A stretch of 64,000 bases of DNA from Candidatus Defluviilinea gracilis (lineage in GTDB: Bacteria > Chloroflexota > Anaerolineae > Anaerolineales > Villigracilaceae): assembly GCA_016716235.1 (NCBI GenBank), contig JADJWS010000001.1:1-64000 (forward strand), read 5' to 3'. The notes beneath the pieces were generated by a model that searched no databases, was not told the origin of the DNA, and saw nothing but the letters and a program-made list of their open reading frames with translations. This document shows, piece by piece, positions 52,045 to 58,498 of the stretch. Every line of letters starts with the position of its first letter. Within the stretch, counting starts at the first letter, position 1. A program made the position numbers and the translations under genes.

Positions 52045-52439
52045 CAGCGCCTATCGTTCTATACATCGAAGACCACCCGGACAACATGACTCTCGTTCGG
52101 CGGGTGCTGCAATCGGAAAATTATACGTTGATCGAAGCCTGCACCGGCTTACAGGGAATCCTCCTTGCAGAAACCGAAGAGGTGGATTTGATCTTGCTGG
52201 ACGTCAATCTGCCCGATATTGACGGCTATGAAGTTGCCCGTCGATTACGCGCCAGCAAAAAAACCAGGCTGGCTGAGATACCCATTGTTGCCGTTACCGC
52301 CAATGCAATGAGAGGCGACGATGCCAAGATTCTCGAGTCGGGCTGTAATTTTTATCTATCGAAACCGATTAACATTCAGGAGCTTATAGACACCGTGGAA
52401 GGATTAATTCAGTTGGAAGCCCGAGGAGTTAGGTCATGA
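52041..52439 (+). CDS. Single-domain response regulator (CheY/DivK-like)
   Basis: 132 residues, receiver only. 'IVLYIEDHPDNMTLVRRVL' carries the acidic pocket, 'VDLILLDVNLPDIDGYEVARRL' the phosphoacceptor Asp, 'IPIVAVTANAM' the Thr and 'FYLSKPINIQ' the Lys. This is the pattern of DivK-type receivers, which act as phosphate shuttles or allosteric partners. Its ATG overlaps the stop of the PLP-receiver fusion by 4 bp and its stop overlaps the next receiver by 4 bp. Confidence 0.92.
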   Translation: MTAPIVLYIEDHPDNMTLVRRVLQSENYTLIEACTGLQGILLAETEEVDLILLDVNLPDIDGYEVARRLRASKKTRLAEIPIVAVTANAMRGDDAKILESGCNFYLSKPINIQELIDTVEGLIQLEARGVRS

Positions 52440-52819
52440 CAGAAATACATAATATTCTCTATGTGGAAGACAACCCGGATAACACCATGCTCGTCAAACG
52501 CGCTTTGGAAGCGCGCGGGTACAAATTGTTACATGCGCCGACTGGCATAGACGGCGTTGCAAAAGCGGAAGCGGAGGATGTGAGCCTCATCCTATTAGAT
52601 ATCAACCTGCCGGATATTGACGGGTACGAAGTGGCGCGGCGGTTGCGCGCCAGCGCGAAACGCGAACTGAGTTCGGTGCCGATCATCGCCATTACCGCCA
52701 ACGCCTTGAAAGGCGACGCCGAAAAAGCGCTGGAAGCCGGTTGCGACGTGTACATGTCCAAGCCGATCAACATCCGCGAATTGTGGGCGCGTGTGGAAGC
52801 GTTCGTTCCGACCCCGTAA
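52436..52819 (+). CDS. Single-domain response regulator (CheY/DivK-like), second copy
   Basis: 127 residues, clearly a paralogue of the preceding gene: 'ILYVEDNPDNTMLVKRALEARG', 'VSLILLDINLPDIDGYEVARRL', 'VPIIAITANALKGDAEKALEAGCDVYMSKPINIRELWARVEAF'. All receiver residues are present. No output domain. Overlaps its neighbour by 4 bp and ends four bases before the second threonine synthase. Two near-identical receivers suggest branched phosphate flow or a phosphate sink. Confidence 0.92.
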   Translation: MTEIHNILYVEDNPDNTMLVKRALEARGYKLLHAPTGIDGVAKAEAEDVSLILLDINLPDIDGYEVARRLRASAKRELSSVPIIAITANALKGDAEKALEAGCDVYMSKPINIRELWARVEAFVPTP

Positions 52820-52823
52820 AATA

Positions 52824-53999
52824 ATGACCGCCTCTCATTTATCTCATCTACTCTGTTCGGGATGCGGCGAGAAGTATTCGCATGAAGATCTTCATACGTT
52901 TTGCCCTACATGCCAGTCGCCGCTTCTCTCTGTGTACGATTTGGAAAAAGCGCGCGGCCACGTAGACCGCGATGAGATCACTCGCCGCACACGAGGCATG
53001 TGGCGCTGGGAGGAATTCCTCCCGGTGCTCCACCGCGAAAATCAGATCTTTCTTGGCGAAGGCGATACTCCTTTATTAGCCCTGCCTCGTCTCCAACAAG
53101 AATTGGGGCTGACGAATCTTTTTGTGAAAGATGAAAGCAGTAACCCGACCGGTTCGTTCAAAGCGCGCGGGTTAGCCGCGGCGGTCTCCAAAGCCAAAGA
53201 ACTCGGCGTCGAAAAAGTAATCATTCCCACCGCGGGCAATGCGGGCGGCGCGATGGCGGCATACGCGGCGCGCGCAGGCTTAAGGGCGCACATCTTCATG
53301 CCCAAAGACACGCCGATCGCCAACATCGAAGAGAGCCGCATGACCGGCGCGGAAGTCATCCTCGTGGACGGCCTCATCAGCGACGCGGCGGGCATGGCGG
53401 GCATCAAAGCGCGCGAAGAAGGTTGGTTCGACGTCTCCACGTTCAAAGAGCCATATCGCGTGGAGGGGAAAAAAGTGATGGGCTACGAACTCGCCGAAGC
53501 CTTCGATTGGACGTTGCCCGACGTGATCGTTTATCCCACCGGCGGCGGCACGGGTCTCGTGGGCATGTGGAAAGCCTTCGCCGAACTCGAGGAACTGGGC
53601 TGGCTCGAAAATACAAAACGTCCGCGCATGGTCTCGGTGCAAGCCGAGGGATGCGCGCCGGTGGTCAAAGCCTTCCAAGCCAAAGCGGAGTTCTGCGACT
53701 TCTGGACGAATGCGCAGACAGTCGCTTCGGGCTTGCGCGTGCCGAAGAGTTTCGCCGATCATCTCATCATGCAAGACATTTACGACAGCGCCGGGACCGC
53801 CGTCGCGGTGAGCGACGAAGCGCTTCTCGAAGCGCAGGGACAGCTGGCTCGCGCCGAAGGAATCTTCGCCGCCCCCGAAGGCGCGGCAACACTAGCCGCC
53901 CTCAAAGATTTGATCGCCCACGGCTGGGTTCAGAAAGACGAAAAAATTGTTTTGTTCAACACAGGGTCGGGATTGAAGTATTTAGATCGCAAAAACTAG
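52824..53999 (+). CDS. thrC: Threonine synthase (stand-alone)
   Basis: 391 residues from ATG 52824 (MTASHLSHLLCSGCG); a longer frame from 52791 would overlap the receiver gene. N-terminal zinc-ribbon-like 'CSGCG...CPTC', PLP Lys 113 in 'NPTGSFKARG', 'PTAGNAGGAMAAYAARAG', and phosphate loop 'PTGGGTGLVGMW'. The C-terminal 'FAAPEGAATLAALKDL' is as in pyridoxal-dependent threonine synthases. It makes L-threonine from O-phosphohomoserine. Its position straight after the receiver genes is unusual; in many genomes thrC lies with other amino-acid genes. No receiver is attached to this copy. Confidence 0.9.
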   Translation: MTASHLSHLLCSGCGEKYSHEDLHTFCPTCQSPLLSVYDLEKARGHVDRDEITRRTRGMWRWEEFLPVLHRENQIFLGEGDTPLLALPRLQQELGLTNLFVKDESSNPTGSFKARGLAAAVSKAKELGVEKVIIPTAGNAGGAMAAYAARAGLRAHIFMPKDTPIANIEESRMTGAEVILVDGLISDAAGMAGIKAREEGWFDVSTFKEPYRVEGKKVMGYELAEAFDWTLPDVIVYPTGGGTGLVGMWKAFAELEELGWLENTKRPRMVSVQAEGCAPVVKAFQAKAEFCDFWTNAQTVASGLRVPKSFADHLIMQDIYDSAGTAVAVSDEALLEAQGQLARAEGIFAAPEGAATLAALKDLIAHGWVQKDEKIVLFNTGSGLKYLDRKN

Positions 54000-54009
54000 C
54001 GGCGCGTAC

Positions 54010-54062
54010 CGCAAAGTTCACTTTGCGAAATTAAATTCATGCCGCAGTTGAACTGCGGCATG
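54010..54062. repeat. Two palindromes after thrC
   Basis: CGCAAAGT-TC-ACTTTGCG (54010-54027) and CATGCCGCAGT-TGA-ACTGCGGCATG (54038-54062). The second shares the dispersed CGCAGT-TNN-ACTGCG core. They separate the convergent thrC and MBL genes and may also stop transcription. The rest of the gap to 54143 holds a 'CTCTTCGACAGGCTCAGAG' phrase. Confidence 0.65.
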
Positions 54063-54143
54063 ATCGCGTTTATCTCAGGTTGCAAAGAATCCGTGAATCG
54101 CAAGATACTCTTCGACAGGCTCAGAGCAAGAATCTTGCGGTAC

Positions 54144-54824
54144 TTAAAACCCCACAAACGGATTACTCCTCTTCTCCTCCCCCACCGTCGTTTCGGGACC
54201 GTGACCAGAAAGCAAACGCGTATCATCGGGCGTCGTAAATATCTGCTCGCGGATACTTTTCACAAGAGTTTCCCAATCGCCGCCGGGGAGGTCGGTGCGG
54301 CCGACGGAGCCAGAGAAGATGAGGTCGCCGCAGAAGCAGACGCTTCGACTGCGCTCCCCTGTCGGGTCACTCCGCTCAGCGCGAGGATTGGAGGCGGGAA
54401 CGTATAAGGCGCAGTGACCAGTTGTATGTCCCGGCGTGAAGCGGATTTCAAAATCCACCGAGCCGAGCCGCAATTTCATCCCGTGTACAAAATCAATCGT
54501 CGGTTCAGGACCCGGGTCAATGTCGAATCCAAAATACGCGCCGCCACCGCCTGCTCGCCACAACACATGGTCGTTCGGATGCAACGCCACGAGCGGCAGA
54601 GGGTTCAACGCATCGGCAATCACCGCCGCGCCGCCGATATGATCGAAGTGCGCGTGCGTGTACCACAGGTGACCGATGCGCCAGCCGCGTTGTTGCGCGG
54701 CATCCAAAATGATTTGCCCATCCCAGGCGGGATCAATGACCGCGGCTTCTTTCGTTTGCGAATCCGCGACGAGATAGGCATTGGTTTGCGCGGGACCAAG
54801 AGTGAACGAAACGATCTCAAGCAT
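54144..54824 (-). CDS. MBL-fold metallo-hydrolase (glyoxalase II-like)
   Basis: 226 residues. 'NAYLVADSQTKEAAVIDPAWDG' and the metal motif 'HAHFDHIGG' (HxHxDH), then 'TPGHTTGHCALY' and 'LLSGHGPETTVGEE' with the later His ligands, all fit the glyoxalase II-like branch of the metallo-beta-lactamase fold, which hydrolyses thioesters. Residues about 150-168 (NPRAERSDPTGERSRSV) form an extra insert encoded by a 'CTGAGCGGAGTGACCCGAC' repeat phrase on the plus strand. The gene overlaps the upstream MFS gene by 8 bp, so it is the third gene of an operon with esterase and MFS. Confidence 0.87.
   Translation of the reverse strand: MLEIVSFTLGPAQTNAYLVADSQTKEAAVIDPAWDGQIILDAAQQRGWRIGHLWYTHAHFDHIGGAAVIADALNPLPLVALHPNDHVLWRAGGGGAYFGFDIDPGPEPTIDFVHGMKLRLGSVDFEIRFTPGHTTGHCALYVPASNPRAERSDPTGERSRSVCFCGDLIFSGSVGRTDLPGGDWETLVKSIREQIFTTPDDTRLLSGHGPETTVGEEKRSNPFVGF
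54340..54398. repeat. Repeat phrase in frame inside the MBL gene
   Basis: 'GCTTCGACTGCGCTCCCCTG' followed by 'CGGGTCACTCCGCTCAGCGC' forms imperfect inverted phrases usually seen between genes. Here it adds about 19 residues just before the conserved 'CGDLIFSGSVGRTDLPGGD' of the hydrolase. Confidence 0.5.
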
Positions 54825-55938
54825 AGACCAATCTCCGAGGGACGATCATACTGATGATAATGGAAACGCCGATCAACACAAGCGCGAGCGGATAGATCGA
54901 AAATGGATTGCTCTCATAGATCAACCCTACAAGAGGCGGGACAAGAATATAGATGATCGAGTTGATTGTTTCGATCACGCCGTAAGTTAATCCCATTTGC
55001 GATGGATGAACAAGCGAACGCGCCTGCGCCGCCGCCAACGGACGCGACGCGCGAAAACCGCCGAGCAAAAAATATCCGAGAGCGAGAATCGGCGTCCCCG
55101 TTCCGCGCCAAAGGATGAACGCGAACGCGGCGACCATCACCTGCGCGATGACGTATCCGCGATGCGGCTCGACGCGGCTCAGCATGATCGCCATGAGCGA
55201 ATTGCCCAACGCGCCCAACCCAAACACAAATCCGATGTTTGACAGCGAGAGTCCGCGCGCGTCTTCTAAAAAATTCGGCGTGAGCGGCTGGGCGATGTAC
55301 ATGGCAAAAACGGCGAACCCAATTACCCCAAAAAAATATTTCAGGCGCGTGTTGTCCGATAGATTAAGCGGAGGCGCTTCAGGGTCGTGCTGATCAATCG
55401 GCTGGTTTTGAATCAAAAGAATCAGAAGCGATGAAATCACAAAGATTCCCGCCGCGACAGAATATACCGAATGTAAGCCGAAACGCTCGCCGATCCAACC
55501 GCCGGTGATAGGACCCAGCGCCATGCCCATGCTGAACGTGGCAGTCGTCATCGAAAGCGCGGCGCTAACCGACCACTCCCCGCGCGCGGCGGTGACATAA
55601 CTACTGAGCGGCGAAGAGACGAACGCCGTCAAGGCATAACACATCATGCCGACGAGAAACATCGGCAGGTCGCGCGCGAATGCCATGACAATCGTCGAGA
55701 ACAATCCCGTCAGCCATGCGATGACAAGCAGAGGTCGGCGACCGATGCGATCCGCGAGTCTGCCTGCGGGAATATGCGTGATCGCCATCGCCGCGCCGAA
55801 CGCGCCGAGGATGAGTCCGATCTCCGCTTCACTGCTCCCCAACTCTTTGAGATAGATGGGCTGGAAATTAAAAAACAACCCTTCGCCGAATCCCCATGTG
55901 AGCAGAGCGAGTGCGATAAATACAAGATTACGATTCAA
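54817..55938 (-). CDS. MFS transporter
   Basis: 373 residues with about twelve TM helices. The MFS loop 2-3 motif is 'HIPAGRLADRIGRRPLLVIAWLTG', preceded by 'ELGSSEAEIGLILGAFGAAMAIT' as TM2. 'GMALGPITGGWIGERFG' in TM5 resembles drug-efflux (DHA) members, but the substrate is unknown. Operon: esterase, MFS and MBL hydrolase with overlapping ends (4 bp and 8 bp). Confidence 0.87.
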   Translation of the reverse strand: MNRNLVFIALALLTWGFGEGLFFNFQPIYLKELGSSEAEIGLILGAFGAAMAITHIPAGRLADRIGRRPLLVIAWLTGLFSTIVMAFARDLPMFLVGMMCYALTAFVSSPLSSYVTAARGEWSVSAALSMTTATFSMGMALGPITGGWIGERFGLHSVYSVAAGIFVISSLLILLIQNQPIDQHDPEAPPLNLSDNTRLKYFFGVIGFAVFAMYIAQPLTPNFLEDARGLSLSNIGFVFGLGALGNSLMAIMLSRVEPHRGYVIAQVMVAAFAFILWRGTGTPILALGYFLLGGFRASRPLAAAQARSLVHPSQMGLTYGVIETINSIIYILVPPLVGLIYESNPFSIYPLALVLIGVSIIISMIVPRRLVYA

Positions 55939-56714
55939 ACCTTTCCTCCGATACGCTGGATAAATTCCAGCGCCGACTCAAATACCTGCTGACGAGCCGC
56001 GTCTTTCGTGACGACGTGGCCTGATCCGCCAATGGACAGTTTTGTCCGCCCTTCTGCGTTGACCAACTCGGCGTAGATCCTTTCCATGTTTTCGGGCAAC
56101 ACATACGCATCGTCCTTCGAGTGCATGAGCAACACAGGCGCGTGGACATTCGGCAGAGCGGCGCGCATTTCCAGAATCAATTTTTTCAACTCCGCCGTCG
56201 AGCGGATGGGGTTTTGCGGATACGAAACCTGCTCACGATATGCGTCCTTGTCGAACCATCCGCTACCGGGTTTGCCTTTTCCCTTGGGGTTATATTTTTT
56301 GAAAACGCTGACGAGTTTCAGCATCCAGATCGGATAATCACGCGGCAACGTAAACGGCGTAGACATTGCCACAACTCCCATCACCTTCAACTTTATAGAC
56401 ATCAACAGCGAAAGCACGCCGCCCATCGAAAGCCCGATCAAAATGATGTTTTGCGAAACGCCGCGCAACAGATGATAACCATCTTCGACGGAAGCCATCC
56501 AATCCGTGTAACGCGAGCGAACCATATCTTCCGGCGTGGTGGCATGACCGGTGAGCCGAACACCGAGGCAGGTATAGCCATGCTGATTCAAAAATTCCCC
56601 CAGCAATCGCATCTCTTTGGGAGCCCCGGTGAATCCGTGAACGAGCAGGCAGGCGGGTTTGGTCGAGTCGCCAAGAAAGAAAAACGGCTCAGCCGTTTGA
56701 ATGATTTGAGACAT
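55935..56714 (-). CDS. Alpha/beta hydrolase, carboxylesterase/lipase type
   Basis: 259 residues. 'ACLLVHGFTGAPKEMRLLGEFL' holds the HG oxyanion segment, 'IILIGLSMGGVLSLLMS' the nucleophile elbow G-L-S-M-G, 'PVLLMHSKDDAYVLPENM' the acid Asp and 'LSIGGSGHVVTKDAARQ' the catalytic His. This matches the thermostable carboxylesterase/monoglyceride lipase-like family. First gene of the operon; a 17-bp tandem repeat and a palindrome lie upstream (56761-56836). Confidence 0.9.
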   Translation of the reverse strand: MSQIIQTAEPFFFLGDSTKPACLLVHGFTGAPKEMRLLGEFLNQHGYTCLGVRLTGHATTPEDMVRSRYTDWMASVEDGYHLLRGVSQNIILIGLSMGGVLSLLMSIKLKVMGVVAMSTPFTLPRDYPIWMLKLVSVFKKYNPKGKGKPGSGWFDKDAYREQVSYPQNPIRSTAELKKLILEMRAALPNVHAPVLLMHSKDDAYVLPENMERIYAELVNAEGRTKLSIGGSGHVVTKDAARQQVFESALEFIQRIGGKV

Positions 56715-56760
56715 AGTTGGAATTATAGACTATCTGAGGCGCATCGATACAAAACAGGTT

Positions 56761-56836
56761 CTTGTCGCGCATTAGATCTTGTCGGGCATTAGATCTTGTC
56801 ACACATTAGATCTTGTCGCAGTTGCACTGCGACAAG
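56761..56836. repeat. 17-bp tandem repeat joined to a REP-like palindrome
   Basis: Three contiguous 17-bp units CTTGTCGCGCATTAGAT, CTTGTCGGGCATTAGAT and CTTGTCACACATTAGAT (56761-56811) run into a fourth start, CTTGTCGCAGT, which is the left arm of the palindrome 56812-56822 / 56826-56836. The units differ at only three positions. Confidence 0.8.
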
Positions 56837-56854
56837 GCAGACAGCACGATTTAT

Positions 56855-57406
56855 CTACGATTTACCACGCATCCACGCGGGGCGGAGACTTGCCACCTTC
56901 TTAAACGTCGGACAATTTTTTTGATGCGCGCCTTGCAAATACCCCGTTGACATGAGGAACTCGTTCACGATCTCGCCGCCGGTGAACACAAATGTCTTCT
57001 TGAACAGTTTCGTCCACTCGTCCTTTGAACACGGATGATGCGCGTCGAGCCAGCCTTTGAACGAGCCGAATTCTTTTTGCAGTTTGCGAATCCGCTTGGC
57101 GTTCTCGATCGCCGCGTCCACTTTCAGGCGGTTGCGGATGATCCCCGCGTCGGCGAGGAGGCGGGCGCGGTCTTTCTCGCCAAACTTCGCCACCTTTGCA
57201 ATGTCAAATCCACGATAGGCTTTGCGGAAGTTCTCCGCCCGCTTCAGAATCAGAATCCACGAAAGCCCCGCCTGATTGATCTCAAGGATCAATCGCTCAA
57301 AGAGCAGGTTGTCGTCATCGAGCGGGAATCCGTATTGGGTGTCGTGGTAAATCTTGTTGAATAAGTCTTCAGGATGTGAATTGACGTAATCGCAATAGGT
57401 GGTCAT
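56855..57406 (-). CDS. tag: DNA-3-methyladenine glycosylase I-like protein
   Basis: 183 residues from ATG 57406 (MTTYCDYVNSHPEDL). 'YCDYVNSHPEDLFNKIYHDTQYGFPLDDDNLLFERLILEINQAGLSWILILKRAENFRKAY' follows the Tag family layout (landmarks YHDTQYG, EINQAGLSW, ILKRAENFR). 'GIIRNRLKVDAAIENAK' is the conserved helix that positions DNA. Tag removes 3-methyladenine from alkylated DNA. Some zinc-site Cys/His positions differ from the classical enzyme, so activity is likely but not certain. The frame extends to 57517 but the extension is not homologous. Confidence 0.85.
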   Translation of the reverse strand: MTTYCDYVNSHPEDLFNKIYHDTQYGFPLDDDNLLFERLILEINQAGLSWILILKRAENFRKAYRGFDIAKVAKFGEKDRARLLADAGIIRNRLKVDAAIENAKRIRKLQKEFGSFKGWLDAHHPCSKDEWTKLFKKTFVFTGGEIVNEFLMSTGYLQGAHQKNCPTFKKVASLRPAWMRGKS

Positions 57407-57419
57407 GTAGGTATTCCAG

Positions 57420-57629
57420 TTAGGATGATTGATCTGCGGAAAAATCACTTTTCCATTTCGCACGCCCCTTATCAAGCCAATTGTCAGTAATATCTTTACG
57501 ATCTGACCACATGCCAAAAACTTCGCGCGTTAATTCGATTTCTCTCAATGTTAACTTTTTGCGAGAACGGCGACGCTTGACTTTGCCAATCTTTGAAATA
57601 TTTATATCGGGGTAGTTCATTCTCGGCAT
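57420..57629 (-). CDS. Small basic protein, antitoxin-like C-terminus
   Basis: 69 residues. The N-terminal half is very basic (GKVKRRRSRKKLTLREIEL); the C-terminal half 'REVFGMWSDRKDITDNWLDKGRAKW' resembles the toxin-binding tail of some VapB/Phd-type antitoxins ('FGMW.DR.DI...W'). No PIN or RelE toxin gene is adjacent; tag follows 13 bp downstream. Either a solitary antitoxin or an unrelated small protein. Confidence 0.45.
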   Translation of the reverse strand: MPRMNYPDINISKIGKVKRRRSRKKLTLREIELTREVFGMWSDRKDITDNWLDKGRAKWKSDFSADQSS

Positions 57630-57637
57630 AATCTCTC

Positions 57638-57724
57638 CTAGTTGTCCGAGTACACAATTTTCATATCGTACTCTTCCAGCAAATGGTAAATCAAAGCAAT
57701 CAGAATGGTAATTTTACTCTTCAA
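57638..57724 (-). CDS. Very small hypothetical ORF
   Basis: 28 codons from a TTG at 57724, encoding an aliphatic stretch 'ITILIALIYHLLEEYDMKI'. It overlaps the end of the TfoX-like gene by 11 bp and stops nine bases before the next start. No good ribosome site and no family; it may be the degraded end of a former gene. Confidence 0.2.
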   Translation of the reverse strand: MKSKITILIALIYHLLEEYDMKIVYSDN

Positions 57725-57947
57725 CCTGTCTTCGTAAGTCTTCTTTTATATCGTCAGGCAATTCATTCCAAGGGATACCCAACAACGCGGCTTGAAGTCC
57801 CCACAACATGTTGAGCGTCACCTTTTCAGGATACGCGGCTTTGACGCGCTTGTACGTCTCAACGACACCCAGCCGCGCGACATCATCGAGGTTATGCACG
57901 CCAACCGATGCCAGCCATTCACTACTTTTCGGACCGAGATTTTTCAC
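57714..57947 (-). CDS. TfoX C-terminal-domain-like protein
   Basis: 77 residues: 'MKNLGPKSSEWLASVGVHNLDDVARLGVVETYKRVKA' and 'VTLNMLWGLQAALLGIPWNELP' match the stand-alone TfoX C-terminal domain (NLGPKS..WL..VGI...D....G....Y). This helix-hairpin fold resembles DNA-binding repair domains; function of the stand-alone form is unknown. 4-bp overlap with the upstream GNAT gene. Confidence 0.82.
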   Translation of the reverse strand: MKNLGPKSSEWLASVGVHNLDDVARLGVVETYKRVKAAYPEKVTLNMLWGLQAALLGIPWNELPDDIKEDLRRQVEE

Positions 57948-58396
57948 AATGCAATTTCCATGATCGGAAGGATACGCGGCGTGCCATCCACATCGGAATG
58001 TCGTTCGCCGATCTTCTTCATTCCCATTCTCTCATAAAATCCCAACGCGTTCGGATCCGCTTCGAGTTGCAGAGACTTGTAACCGCGTCCTCGCGCGAGA
58101 GCCGTTGCATGATGAAACAATTCCTTGCCTACACTCCTCCCGATGTATTCGGGCAAGACCCAGAGATTTTCGAGCCACGCGATTCCGTTGTTGTCTTCTA
58201 ATGTGTAAAACGCAATGGGCTTCTCGTCGTCAATAGCCGCCCAGCCTTCATGTTCTTCAAAATAATCATAGGCAAAGGTTAATTGCGGAGTCCAAATCTC
58301 CATCCACCGTTCGGGGTAGCCCCAGTGACGTTTGGCAGAGACGGCAAGCTCCGAAAGGAGTCCATATTCGTCTGCGCGAACTTCTCGTATCAGCAT
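57944..58396 (-). CDS. GNAT family N-acetyltransferase
   Basis: 150 residues from ATG 58396 (MLIREVRADEYGLL). The GNAT core has 'IAWLENLWVLPEYIGRSVGKELFHHATALARGRGYKSLQLEADPNALGFYERMGMKKIGE', landmarks being LWVLPEYIGRSVG (acetyl-CoA loop) and ADPNALGFYERMG. Substrate unknown. The frame runs to 58597 but the extension is not GNAT-like and would overlap the divergent promoter. First gene of a small operon with the TfoX-like gene. Confidence 0.88.
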   Translation of the reverse strand: MLIREVRADEYGLLSELAVSAKRHWGYPERWMEIWTPQLTFAYDYFEEHEGWAAIDDEKPIAFYTLEDNNGIAWLENLWVLPEYIGRSVGKELFHHATALARGRGYKSLQLEADPNALGFYERMGMKKIGERHSDVDGTPRILPIMEIAL

Positions 58397-58459
58397 CGCA
58401 GGTCCAAATTTTATTTGCGGCAAACCTAATTGCAAAACAACCAGCCGAATCCATTGAAG

Positions 58460-58465
58460 TATAAT
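58460..58465 (+). promoter_or_regulatory. -10 box of the large membrane transferase gene
   Basis: TATAAT at 58460-58465 with no clear -35 box. It lies downstream of the first in-frame ATG (58430), which supports the GTG at 58499 as start. Confidence 0.5.
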
Positions 58466-58498
58466 GATTCCATTGACGGGTCTTGCAGGAGGTTTGAA

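Noticed and set aside
56761..56822. Tandem 17-bp repeats as a CRISPR array
   Set aside because: Units are contiguous with no spacers, too short and without cas genes.
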